The notes under the pieces were generated by a model. The model was not told the DNA's origin. It saw only the letters and a program-made list of their open reading frames with translations, and made no database searches. From positions 62,001 to 126,000 of the forward strand of contig JAEPND010000002.1 of assembly GCA_017643585.1 (NCBI GenBank): a DNA stretch of 64,000 nucleotides. Reading direction: 5' to 3'. Positions 18,795 through 26,722 of this stretch are shown here, one piece after another. The translations under genes and the position numbers were made by a program. Source of the stretch: Maricaulis sp. Its GTDB lineage: Bacteria > Pseudomonadota > Alphaproteobacteria > Caulobacterales > Maricaulaceae. How positions within the stretch are numbered: position 1 is the stretch's first letter; each line of letters begins with the position of its first letter.

Positions 18795-20657
18795 CTATGT
18801 CTTGGACTTGGAATCATCCGAGCGGACCAGGACATTGCGTCCCGGCGCCGGGCGAATGGGGTTGAGCTTGCCGTCGCCCGGATTTCGGGCCGGGACATCC
18901 TCGCCCGAGCGCTCATAAAGCCATTCGCGCCAGTCGAGCCACCAGGAGCCGGGATGTTCCACGGCGCCGACGATCCAGTCATCAACCGTGTCCGGCAATT
19001 CGTCATTGGTCCAGTGCTGGTACTTGTTGGCGTCGGGATGGTTGATGACGCCGGCGATGTGACCGGACCCGGCCATCATGTAACGCACCGGGCCGCCAAA
19101 ACGCTTGGCGCCCTTGTAGACAGACGGGTAGGGCGCGATGTGATCGTCGCGGGAGGCCTGCATGTAGATCGGCGTCTTGACCGCATCGAGTTCGAGCGGG
19201 ACCTCACCAAAGCTGAGCTCTCCCTTGGACAGGCGGTTCTTGCGGTACATGTTGTCCAGATACCAGAGGTGCAGCGCCTTGGGCATGCGGGTCTGGTCGG
19301 CATTCCAGTACAGCAGGTCGAAGGCCTGCGGCTGGCGACCCAGCAGGTAGTTGTTGATGGTGAAGGACCAGACCAGGTCATTCGAGCGCAACAGATTGAA
19401 CGTGTCGGCCATGGTTCGACCGTCCAGAACGCCGCCCTGGGCATCCATCAGGCGCTCGATCTCCTTCATCCACTCCTCATCGATGAAGATGAGCAGGTCT
19501 CCGGCCAGTTCAAAATCGGTCTGGGCCGCAAAGAACGTCGCCGAGGCAATGCGTTCCGGCTGACCCGTGGCTTCCAGATAGGCCAGCGTGCTGGCGAGGA
19601 GGGTGCCACCGACGCAATATCCCACCGTATTGACCGAGGTTTCGCCTGTTGCTTCCTCGACAGCGTCGATCGCCGCCAGCAGGCCGTCATGCATGTAGTC
19701 CTCGAACGTCTTGTCCTTGAGTTCCGGACCCGGATTGACCCAGGAAATCAGGAAGACGGTGAATCCCTGCTGGGTCAGCCAGCGGATCATGGAGTTCTTC
19801 TCGCGCAGGTCGAGAATGTAGAACTTGTTGATCCAGGGCGGTGCGATCAGGAGCGGGCGCTTTTTGACCGTGTCCGTGGTGGGCGCGTACTGGATCAGCT
19901 CGATAATGTCGTTCTCGAAAACAACTTCACCGGCTGTCGTGGCCAGGTCCTCGCCAACCTTGAAGCCTTCCATATCGGTCTGGGTCAGGGCGAGGCGACC
20001 GCGTCCCTTTTCCAGGTCGGCCATCAAATTCTTCAGCCCGCGGGTCAGGTTTTCGCCACGCGACTGCATGGTTTCGCGAATCACATCCGGATTGGTCAGG
20101 GCGAAATTGGTCGGTGCCAGCGCATCTGTCATCTGCTTGGTCAGGAATTCGACCTTGCGCTTGGTCTTCTCGTCAATTCCGTCGACGCCATGCACCAGGC
20201 CCATCAGGAAATGCTGGTTGAGCAGGTAGGACTGCTTGATGGCATCAAAGACCGGGTTTTCGCTCCAGTCCTTGGACCGCCAGCGCTTGTCGCCGGCCTC
20301 GGGCTTGATCGCCGCAGCCTCGTCACCAGTGACGACCCGTTTGGTCGTGTTCGACCACAGGTCCAGATAGCCCTTCATGAGATCCGCCTGGGCCTGCATG
20401 ACCAGCTCGGGTTGCGATATGATCTGGGTCCAGACCTCGCCGAATTCAGGCGCCGAGTGGAACGGGTCTGCCTGCGGCAGGACGGGATCCCCCTCCAGCG
20501 CCTTGGCCACAACTTCGGACATCAGTTTCTGCGACTTCAGGGAAGCCTGCATCAGATTGCGGGACACATGATCCAGCGTTTCCAGGTCTTTCTCGGTCCA
20601 TTCAGACCAATTGCCGCCTGGAAATGCTGTGTTGTCCTGGTTGTCCTTGCTCGACAT
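18795..20657 (-). CDS. phaC: Class I polyhydroxyalkanoate synthase
   Basis: 620 residues, normal for class I PhaC. The polymerase adds (R)-3-hydroxyacyl-CoA to the growing PHA chain at the granule surface. Lipase-box-like GYCVGG places catalytic Cys348; the aspartate and histidine of the triad lie in SRDDHIAPY and SGHIAGVINHP. LLIAPPWINKFYILDLREKN and FLISWVNPGPELKD are also family hallmarks. No phasin, PhaR or phaAB genes lie beside it. A 3-oxoacid CoA-transferase 28 kb away may feed the same acetoacetyl-CoA pool. Confidence 0.96.
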   Translation of the reverse strand: MSSKDNQDNTAFPGGNWSEWTEKDLETLDHVSRNLMQASLKSQKLMSEVVAKALEGDPVLPQADPFHSAPEFGEVWTQIISQPELVMQAQADLMKGYLDLWSNTTKRVVTGDEAAAIKPEAGDKRWRSKDWSENPVFDAIKQSYLLNQHFLMGLVHGVDGIDEKTKRKVEFLTKQMTDALAPTNFALTNPDVIRETMQSRGENLTRGLKNLMADLEKGRGRLALTQTDMEGFKVGEDLATTAGEVVFENDIIELIQYAPTTDTVKKRPLLIAPPWINKFYILDLREKNSMIRWLTQQGFTVFLISWVNPGPELKDKTFEDYMHDGLLAAIDAVEEATGETSVNTVGYCVGGTLLASTLAYLEATGQPERIASATFFAAQTDFELAGDLLIFIDEEWMKEIERLMDAQGGVLDGRTMADTFNLLRSNDLVWSFTINNYLLGRQPQAFDLLYWNADQTRMPKALHLWYLDNMYRKNRLSKGELSFGEVPLELDAVKTPIYMQASRDDHIAPYPSVYKGAKRFGGPVRYMMAGSGHIAGVINHPDANKYQHWTNDELPDTVDDWIVGAVEHPGSWWLDWREWLYERSGEDVPARNPGDGKLNPIRPAPGRNVLVRSDDSKSKT

Positions 20658-20740
20658 GGGAATTCCTTGAGAACGGGGATTGGAACCTGGAGAGGAGACG
20701 GTATAGAAGGTGACAAGCGCGTCCTGCGCGAGGAGATATC

Positions 20741-21064
20741 ATGAACCGGTTTGTAGGTATCCTGTTTTTTTGCCTTGCCTGTTCTGCATGCGCGTCGGTG
20801 CAAATGCCCCAGGCCAGCGTGGAAGAGCCGGAATGGATTACGGAAAGACGTGCAGAATATCTTGCATCTTCCGAAACCCCTGTTAGCGTTAACGCAAATC
20901 AGTCTGATGTGCGAGTCCGGCGAGAGAATGACGCTCAGATGAGCGAGGTTCTTGAAAAACGTGAGGAACTTCTCGAACAGACGCAGTCCATGGACGGCGA
21001 AGATCGGCTGACGACGGAAGAATTCATCGAGGCGGGCCGGCAACGGACGACACCGCCGCAATAA
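20741..21064 (+). CDS. Small lipoprotein, unknown function
   Basis: 107 residues. The signal region contains CLACSAC; Cys17 is the likely lipidated residue although the -3 position is Cys rather than Leu. The rest is charged and probably helical (about 70-88 SEVLEKREELLEQTQ). It lies 83 bases divergently from phaC and 43 bases before glpX. Nothing identifies a family; it could be a minor envelope protein co-transcribed with glpX. Confidence 0.6.
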   Translation: MNRFVGILFFCLACSACASVQMPQASVEEPEWITERRAEYLASSETPVSVNANQSDVRVRRENDAQMSEVLEKREELLEQTQSMDGEDRLTTEEFIEAGRQRTTPPQ

Positions 21065-21107
21065 AGTTTGCAGATCCCCCGAACGGTCGGGGCAGGAGAC
21101 TAAGAGA

Positions 21108-22061
21108 ATGAGCGACACCAAGGCGCTGAGCAATCTTGCAATGGATGCCGTCAAGGCAGCCGAGGCCGCGGCCCGCGCGGCCTATGACTGGATCGGTCGT
21201 GGCGAAAAGGAATCGGCTGACCAGGCGGCTGTAGATGCGCTGCGGACCGGCCTCAACGCCATGGCCATGAAAGGCCGTATCGTGATCGGTGAGGGCGAGC
21301 GCGACGAGGCGCCTATGCTCTACATCGGTGAGGAAGTCGGTACGGGTGAGGGCCCGGAAATCGATATCGCACTCGATCCGCTTGAGGGCACTTCGCTGAC
21401 CGCCAAGAACATGCCCAACGCGCTCGCGGTTCTCTCGCTCAGCCTGCGCGGTGGTCTGCTGCACGCTCCCGACACCTATATGGACAAGATCGCAGTCGGG
21501 CCGGGGCTTCCCGCCGGAGTGATCGACCTGGATGCCAAGCCAGAGGACAATGTCATTGCGCTGGCCAAGGCCAAGGAAGTTGATCCCAGTGAGATCACGG
21601 TCTGTATCCTCGAGCGTCCGCGCCATCAGTACATTGTCGACGGTGTGAAGTCTGTTGGCGGGCGTGTTCGCATGATCCCGGATGGTGATGTCGCCGGTGC
21701 CATGGGCGCTGCGGGTCTGGGTACCAATGTCGACATGTATATTGGCCAGGGTGGCGCACCGGAGGGTGTCCTCGCGGCGTCCGCGCTGCGCTCGATCGGG
21801 GGCCAGATGCAGGCCCGCCTGGTGTTCCGCAATGATGACGAGCGGGCACGGGCCGAACGGGTTGGCGTCAAGGAATTCGACCGCAAGTATGACCTGTCCG
21901 AACTGGCGGCCAGCCATTGCCTCTTCGTCGCCACCGGCGTGACCGATGGTGACCTGGTCACCGGTGTGCGAAAGTCCGGCGGTGTCGTCTCCACCGAAAC
22001 CCTGGTGCTGGACTCGGCTGATCATTCCATTCGTCGCATTCGCACCGACCTGCCGCTCTAG
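21108..22061 (+). CDS. glpX: Class II fructose-1,6-bisphosphatase
   Basis: 317 residues of the GlpX family, which hydrolyses fructose-1,6-bisphosphate in gluconeogenesis with Mn/Mg. Seen: GEGERDEAPMLYIGEE (about 60-75), the metal-site DPLEGTSLTAKNMPNALAVL and GMAA-type helix near the N-terminus, then GGGVV-equivalent KSGGVVSTETLVL at the end. In many alphaproteobacteria it sits between hom and recJ. Here recJ follows after two bases, but hom is replaced by a small lipoprotein. Confidence 0.94.
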   Translation: MSDTKALSNLAMDAVKAAEAAARAAYDWIGRGEKESADQAAVDALRTGLNAMAMKGRIVIGEGERDEAPMLYIGEEVGTGEGPEIDIALDPLEGTSLTAKNMPNALAVLSLSLRGGLLHAPDTYMDKIAVGPGLPAGVIDLDAKPEDNVIALAKAKEVDPSEITVCILERPRHQYIVDGVKSVGGRVRMIPDGDVAGAMGAAGLGTNVDMYIGQGGAPEGVLAASALRSIGGQMQARLVFRNDDERARAERVGVKEFDRKYDLSELAASHCLFVATGVTDGDLVTGVRKSGGVVSTETLVLDSADHSIRRIRTDLPL

Positions 22062-22063
22062 GC

Positions 22064-23878
22064 ATGTCAGACATCGTCCAAGACGCAGCGCCCCAGGCCC
22101 TGGCCCCTGTGCTGGGCGTGGAGCGCTCCGTGTTGGGCAAGAACTGGCGCATGCCGGTTCCCGATGACGCGCTCATCAGCCAGATCGTGCGTCAGCATCA
22201 GCTTCCGGAGACCTTGGCGCGCATCCTTGCCGGGCGTGGCATGCGTGCAGACGCTGTCGCCGGTTACCTGGAGCCGCGCCTGAAAGACAGTTTCCCCGAT
22301 CCCAGCAGTTTCAAGGATATGGACCTTGCCGCACAGCAAGTCTGGGACGCGATCGAGGCTGGCTGCAAGGTCGCGGTTTTTGCCGACTACGATGTAGATG
22401 GCGCCACCTCCGCGTCCCAGCTGCTTGGATGGGCGAAAGCACTGGATCAGGCCTGGACGTTTTATGTGCCTGACCGTGTCGATGAGGGATACGGCCCCAA
22501 TACCGAGGCATTTCGTCAGCTGCAGGAGCAGGGTGTCGAGCTCGTTATCACCGTCGATTGCGGTGCGGCCGCGCATCAACCGCTTCAGGCCGCGGCCGAT
22601 ATGGGGCTGGCTGTGATCGTTGTTGATCATCACTTGATGGATGAACACTTTCCGCCGGCGGATGCCCTGATCAATCCCAACCGTCCTGATGATGAATCCG
22701 GATGCGGGCACCTTGCTGCTGCCGGCGTCAGTTTTGTCTTTCTTGCCGCGCTGAACCGGGAAGGGCGCCGGCGTGGTGCCTTTGTGGACCGGGCCGAGCC
22801 CGACCTGCTCGGTTTCTTGGACCTGGCGGCGCTCGGCACCATTTGCGATGTCGTACCGTTGCATGGGTTGAACCGGGCCATCGTCACCCAGGGGCTGAAA
22901 GTCATGAGTGACTGGTCGCGCCCGGGGCTCAAAGCGCTTGCGCAGATCGCCTCCGTTGACGGAGCGGCGACCACTTATCATGCGGGCTTTGTCATCGGGC
23001 CGCGGATCAATGCGGGCGGGCGTGTCGGGCGTTCTGACCTGGGGACCCGCCTGCTATCCAGCGAAAATGCCGAGGATGTTGCCGGGATCGCCAGCGAGCT
23101 GGACCAGTTCAATCGTGAACGGCGGGAAATCGAGGCGCTGGTGCTCGACGAGGCCATGGCCCAGGTCCAGTCACAGGCGGCAGACCGTTCCATTCTGGTT
23201 GCTGCCGGCGATGGCTGGCACCCCGGCGTCATCGGCGTGGTCGCAGGGCGGATCAAGGAGCGGTTCGCCAAACCGGCCATCGTGATCGGTATCGATCGCG
23301 GCCAGTCACCGGCCCTGGGCAAGGGGTCCGGGCGTTCTGTTGAAGGGGTCAATCTGGGCGGTGCGATTGCCGCCGCGCGCGAGGCGGGCCTGTTGCTGGC
23401 CGGTGGCGGGCACGCCATGGCCGGCGGTCTGACGGTTGATGCTGACGGCATCAATGCCCTGGTGGAGTTCCTCGATGCGCGATTGGAGCCCGAACTGGCG
23501 TCCGCGCACGAGGCGCGAATGCTCAAGCTGGACGGAATGGTCTCGGCCGGAGGAGTGACGCTGGATCTGGTGGACGAGATTGCTCGGCTGGCGCCGTTCG
23601 GACAGGGCAACCCCGAGCCACGTATTGTGATCCCGGAACTGCGCGTCGCCTTTGCCAAGCGTGTGGGCACGGACCATGTGCGTGTCAGCTTTGCTGCGCG
23701 TGACGGAACCCAGGTCCAGGCAATCTGCTTTCGCTGTGCGGACACGCCTTTGGGTGAAACACTGCTCGCCGCGGGGGACGGGTTTTGGCATGTCGCCGGG
23801 CGTGTTAAACTGAATGAATGGCAGGGCCGCACCTCGGTCCAGCTGCAGGTCGAGGACATGGCTGCTGCATTAAGCTGA
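22064..23878 (+). CDS. recJ: Single-stranded-DNA-specific exonuclease RecJ
   Basis: 604 residues. RecJ degrades single-stranded DNA 5' to 3' in recombination and mismatch repair. The DHH phosphoesterase motifs are present: ADYDVDGATSA (about 107-117), VDCGAA, VVDHHLMDEHFP, GTICDVVPL and the DHHA1 segment with SGRSVEGVNLGGAI and GGGHAMAGGLTV. The C-terminal OB domain contains PFGQGNPEPRI. The start is two bases after the glpX stop. A 6-bp hairpin (23874-23889) overlaps the stop. Confidence 0.95.
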   Translation: MSDIVQDAAPQALAPVLGVERSVLGKNWRMPVPDDALISQIVRQHQLPETLARILAGRGMRADAVAGYLEPRLKDSFPDPSSFKDMDLAAQQVWDAIEAGCKVAVFADYDVDGATSASQLLGWAKALDQAWTFYVPDRVDEGYGPNTEAFRQLQEQGVELVITVDCGAAAHQPLQAAADMGLAVIVVDHHLMDEHFPPADALINPNRPDDESGCGHLAAAGVSFVFLAALNREGRRRGAFVDRAEPDLLGFLDLAALGTICDVVPLHGLNRAIVTQGLKVMSDWSRPGLKALAQIASVDGAATTYHAGFVIGPRINAGGRVGRSDLGTRLLSSENAEDVAGIASELDQFNRERREIEALVLDEAMAQVQSQAADRSILVAAGDGWHPGVIGVVAGRIKERFAKPAIVIGIDRGQSPALGKGSGRSVEGVNLGGAIAAAREAGLLLAGGGHAMAGGLTVDADGINALVEFLDARLEPELASAHEARMLKLDGMVSAGGVTLDLVDEIARLAPFGQGNPEPRIVIPELRVAFAKRVGTDHVRVSFAARDGTQVQAICFRCADTPLGETLLAAGDGFWHVAGRVKLNEWQGRTSVQLQVEDMAAALS

Positions 23879-23946
23879 AGATTTTCAGCACAAGGTGCTT
23901 GCAACCCCGCCCAAGCTTTTTTATACGACCGCTCTCACATCGCTGC

Positions 23947-24021
23947 GCTCCCTTCGTCTATCGGTTAGGACGCCAGGTTTTCAACCTGGAAAGAGGGGTT
24001 CGATTCCCCTAGGGAGTGCCA
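23947..24021 (+). tRNA. tRNA-Glu (anticodon TTC)
   Basis: Cloverleaf with acceptor GCTCCCT/AGGGAGT (first pair G-T), anticodon stem CCAGG/CCTGG with loop TTTTCAA (anticodon TTC), T-arm AGGGG-TTCGATT-CCCCT, and encoded CCA at 24019-24021. Confidence 0.95.
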
Positions 24022-24111
24022 CGATGTTTGATTGTCCCCCTCCATTCGTGAAGACCAGACCGGACCTGTGGTAACCACACAGGGTGAGGGCTTTGAAACC
24101 GGAATTCGACC

Positions 24112-24621
24112 ATGGCGCATCTTTCCACCAAGACCTACGGCAATGAACGCGGACTGTCCTGTACGTCCCGCCAATGGGCTGCGGACAGTGATTGCCACCT
24201 GTTGCATGGCTATTCCTTCGGCTTCCACTTTGTGTTCGCTGCAGAACAACTGGACAAGCGCGGCTGGGTATTGGATTTCGGCAAGGGCGGATTCGGTCAG
24301 ATCCGCGACTGGCTGCATGAAATGTTCGACCACACGCTGCTGGTGGCGGAGGATGACCCGGAGCGTGATGCTCTGGTCGCACTGGGCGATCGGGGCATCG
24401 CTCGAGTTCGCATCGTCAAGGGCACCAGTTGCGAGCGCGTGGCCGAGATGACCTTCCACAAGGCCAACGAGATTGTTCAATCTCTCACCAAGGGGCGGTG
24501 CTGGGTGGAATCCGTTGAATGTTCCGAACATGGATCAAACAGCGGCATTTTCCGCTCAACCGAAGCCCAGGCCCGGCTGATCGAAGCAGATCGCCTGCGC
24601 GCTGATCTGGACGATCGCTAA
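24112..24621 (+). CDS. 6-pyruvoyl-tetrahydropterin synthase / QueD family protein, divergent metal site
   Basis: 169 residues related to 6-carboxytetrahydropterin synthase (queuosine precursor pathway) and PTPS. The fold landmarks match: CHLLHGYSFGFHFVF, VLDFGKGG, FDHTLLVAEDDP (catalytic Asp-His pair) and the late KGTSCERVAEM. Two of the three zinc histidines of the classical enzymes do not line up: HGH reads HGY, and the N-terminal AAHRL region reads LSCTSRQW. So it is a non-canonical branch and its reaction is uncertain. It is monocistronic, 90 bases after tRNA-Glu. Confidence 0.75.
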   Translation: MAHLSTKTYGNERGLSCTSRQWAADSDCHLLHGYSFGFHFVFAAEQLDKRGWVLDFGKGGFGQIRDWLHEMFDHTLLVAEDDPERDALVALGDRGIARVRIVKGTSCERVAEMTFHKANEIVQSLTKGRCWVESVECSEHGSNSGIFRSTEAQARLIEADRLRADLDDR

Positions 24622-24789
24622 ACTGGACGAACGCTAACCTGACAGGCGAGTTGCCTCCGCCAATTCGTGATCCATTGATTCGAATCTGCTCGATACCCGC
24701 GTTGGAATATATCCAATTGCGTGTATTGGCGGTGGAATGCACTCACTTTTCTGGGGAAAATTAAGACTCGCACTGCTCTTTGGTGTGAG

Positions 24790-24798
24790 TTATCCACA
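24790..24798 (+). promoter_or_regulatory. Perfect DnaA box (TTATCCACA)
   Basis: An exact match to the DnaA consensus TTATNCACA in a noncoding A/T-rich region. I see only this one perfect copy, so an origin is not supported on this alone. Confidence 0.55.
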
Positions 24799-24965
24799 GA
24801 ATTCACTCGCCTGTGAGGAGAAAAATGCAGTTTACAAAAAGATCATTCAATTCGCACCTTGTTGGGGTGTGAACAGTGGTCACTTACTACATATTGTGTT
24901 AATTGTGCTGAGAATGGCTCGCAGTCGCTAGATATTGCGGATGCACAATGCAACAGAATGGGTGA

Positions 24966-24981
24966 TTTACCTTCTCTTAAC
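24966..24981 (+). promoter_or_regulatory. CtrA-like site (TTTA-N7-TTAAC)
   Basis: One mismatch from the Caulobacter CtrA consensus TTAA-N7-TTAAC, 55 bases upstream of the cold-shock ATG. The spacing of seven is exact. Short sites of this kind arise by chance, so support is moderate. Confidence 0.4.
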
Positions 24982-25036
24982 ATTTGAAATTGTGTAGAAC
25001 TATTCGCCCGAGGGTTGTCTAAGCGAGCAAAAAGTT

Positions 25037-25561
25037 ATGGTTCTAGCTCATGAAGTTTTCGATGACGCGGAAGTTCTGCGTCTCGAGGGGCGCGTGAAAT
25101 GGTACGATCCGGCACGCGGTTATGGATTCATCGATGCGGTTGACGGGCAGGGGGATATTCTCCTTCACGCCAGTTGCCTCCGACGATACGGCCAGGGCCC
25201 TGCTCTTCCTAATGCAACAGTGGTCTGCAAGGCCGTAAAAGGTACCAAGGGGCGCCAGGCGATCGAGATCGTCGAGATGTCTGGTGGTGATGCTGAAGCT
25301 CCCGTGCGTCCGCGTCGCTTCCATCCCGGAGCAAACTCGTCTGCGCCTTTCTGCAATGCCGTTGTGAAATGGTTTGATGCATTGCGAGGATATGGGTTCG
25401 TGACCTGTGATGAAGTCGAAGGCGATGTCTTCCTTCATGCGGCGACCTTGCGCCGGGCTGGCCTGGAAGAAGTCCAGCCGGGTGAATCGCTGCAGGTGCG
25501 TTGTGTCGAAGGTCCCAAAGGGGCTCTGGCCGCAGAAATCAAAAGTCTGGCGCACGCCTGA
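25037..25561 (+). CDS. Double cold-shock-domain protein
   Basis: 174 residues with two CSD units. The first spans about residues 17-80 ([16 protein letters not shown]...[12 protein letters not shown]); the second spans about 108-172 ([16 protein letters not shown]...[14 protein letters not shown]). RNP-1-like KWY/FDxxRGYGFI/V and RNP-2-like D/VLLHA are visible in both. Such proteins bind single-stranded RNA/DNA. Tandem CSD proteins followed by a DUF192 gene are typical of alphaproteobacteria. The long upstream region may regulate it. Confidence 0.93.
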   Translation: MVLAHEVFDDAEVLRLEGRVKWYDPARGYGFIDAVDGQGDILLHASCLRRYGQGPALPNATVVCKAVKGTKGRQAIEIVEMSGGDAEAPVRPRRFHPGANSSAPFCNAVVKWFDALRGYGFVTCDEVEGDVFLHAATLRRAGLEEVQPGESLQVRCVEGPKGALAAEIKSLAHA

Positions 25562-25638
25562 TCCATCGCTGCAATGCGCGTGATGAAACGCGCATCGAAA
25601 GATTGCCTTGGCCGGTAAGCCCGGATAGCGTGCCGGCC

Positions 25639-26181
25639 ATGCGCATTCTGATCTCATCTCTTCTTGTTTCCGTCCTGGCAGGCGTCGCCGTCGCTCAGGA
25701 TGATCCAGCTGCCCAGGACACCGTTATCGAATTCGGTGGACCGGAGAGCGTTTTCATTGAAACCGCTGAAAACAGCCACGAATTCGTGGTTGAACTGGCC
25801 GAGACGCCGGAACAGATGCAGCGCGGAATGATGTGGCGCGAAGGCGTCGCCCCAAATGCCGGCATGCTGTTCCGTTATGAGCCGGCCCGTCCGGCATCTA
25901 TGTGGATGGAAAACACGCTCGTCGGGCTCGATATCGTCTATATCGAGGAAGATGGTTCGATCGCCAAGATCATCGCCTACGCCCAGCCGCAATCGCGTCG
26001 GAGCCTGGGTGCGGACACCAATGTTGCAGGTGTTCTGGAGCTGGCAGCCGGTCGCACGGTCGAGCTGGAAATCCGTCCCGGCGATGTGGTGCGCCACCGC
26101 TTCTTCAACAATGTAGACGAGGTCGCGCAAAGTGGCGAAGAGACCGAGACTGCAGACGAACCGGTTTCTGACGCTCAGTAG
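25639..26181 (+). CDS. Exported DUF192 protein
   Basis: 180 residues with signal peptide 1-19 (LLVSVLAGVAVAQ). The DUF192 core includes FVVELAETPEQMQRGMMWRE, MLFRYEPARPASMWMENTLV, LDIVYIEEDGSIAKI and GVLELAAGRTVELEIRPGD. Family function is unknown; members are small periplasmic beta proteins. The frame is open upstream to 25501, overlapping the csp gene, but the ATG at 25639 gives the signal peptide. It is linked to csp upstream and tRNA-Pro downstream. Confidence 0.88.
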   Translation: MRILISSLLVSVLAGVAVAQDDPAAQDTVIEFGGPESVFIETAENSHEFVVELAETPEQMQRGMMWREGVAPNAGMLFRYEPARPASMWMENTLVGLDIVYIEEDGSIAKIIAYAQPQSRRSLGADTNVAGVLELAAGRTVELEIRPGDVVRHRFFNNVDEVAQSGEETETADEPVSDAQ

Positions 26182-26220
26182 GCTTGCCTTAACAGCCGAC
26201 CGCTTTCATAAGGGCAATAA

Positions 26221-26297
26221 CGGGGCGTAGCGCAGTCTGGTAGCGCACCTGGTTTGGGACCAGGGGGTCGCAAGTTCGAATCTTGCCGCCCCGACCA
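26221..26297 (+). tRNA. tRNA-Pro (anticodon TGG)
   Basis: Acceptor CGGGGCG/CGCCCCG, anticodon stem CCTGG/CCAGG with loop TTTGGGA (anticodon TGG), T-arm GCAAG-TTCGAAT-CTTGC, encoded CCA at 26295-26297. Confidence 0.96.
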
Positions 26298-26327
26298 TTG
26301 TCGGAACCCGTCCGAGGGGAGAGCTGA

Positions 26328-26633
26328 ATGTTTGCGAAGATCTACCGTCCGGCCAAAAATGCCATGCAATCCGGCCGCGGCAAACTGAACACCTGGCTTC
26401 TCGAATTCACGCCGTCCATGGCGCGCAGACCTGACCCGCTGATGGGCTGGACCTCGACAAAAGACACCAAGACGCAAGTGCGCCTGAAGTTCGACAACAA
26501 AGACGATGCGATTGCCTATGCCAAACGCCAGGGCATTCCCTTCCAGGTCAGTGAACCGCAGCAGGCCAAGCGCTATGTGAAGTCCTATGCGGACAATTTC
26601 TCCGCGGACCGCAAACAGCCCTGGTCGCACTAG
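26328..26633 (+). CDS. NDUFS4-like accessory subunit of respiratory complex I
   Basis: 101 residues. It matches the ETC complex I subunit conserved region (mitochondrial NDUFS4, 18 kDa): ARIYRPAKNAMQSG-like N-terminus, WLLEF, DPLMGWTSTKDTKTQVRLKF and YAKRQGIPFQV. Bacterial homologues are restricted mainly to alphaproteobacteria, where it stabilises the N-module of NADH dehydrogenase. It lies alone between two tRNA genes, away from any nuo operon in this window. Confidence 0.93.
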   Translation: MFAKIYRPAKNAMQSGRGKLNTWLLEFTPSMARRPDPLMGWTSTKDTKTQVRLKFDNKDDAIAYAKRQGIPFQVSEPQQAKRYVKSYADNFSADRKQPWSH

Positions 26634-26644
26634 CCCCAGATTGT

Positions 26645-26721
26645 GCCTCCGTAGCTCAACCGGATAGAGCGCCCGCCTTCTAAGCGGATGGTTGCAGGTT
26701 CGAGTCCTGCCGGGGGTGCCA
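26645..26721 (+). tRNA. tRNA-Arg (anticodon TCT)
   Basis: Acceptor GCCTCCG/CGGGGGT (G-T pairs at positions 1 and 4), anticodon loop CTTCTAA in stem CCGC/GCGG (anticodon TCT), T-arm GCAGG-TTCGAGT-CCTGC, encoded CCA at 26719-26721. The 3' end is one base from the stop of the convergent metC-like gene. Confidence 0.95.
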
Positions 26722-26722
26722 T

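Larger units (their letters stand above)
24622..25036. promoter_or_regulatory. A/T-rich noncoding leader before the cold-shock gene
   Basis: A 415-base stretch without a supported gene, clearly more A/T-rich than its surroundings. It holds a palindromic pair of GANTC sites (GATTCGAATC, 24677-24686), the inverted repeat TTGGA-5-TCCAA (24702-24716), a perfect DnaA box (24790-24798), and a CtrA-like TTTA-N7-TTAAC (24966-24981). The start of the double cold-shock protein follows. It may be a cell-cycle-controlled promoter or a long 5' leader of the kind cold-shock genes use. A 64-codon ORF inside (24737-24931) looks spurious. Confidence 0.5.

Noticed and set aside
18954..20744. 596-codon plus-strand open frame over phaC
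   Set aside because: Antisense to a full PHA synthase with all catalytic motifs; no motif of its own.
24737..24931. 64-codon frame in the csp leader
   Set aside because: No ribosome site, mixed composition, and it contains the DnaA box; the stretch looks regulatory.
24622..25036. Chromosomal replication origin
   Set aside because: Only one perfect DnaA box was seen and the flanking genes are not known origin neighbours; kept as a regulatory region.
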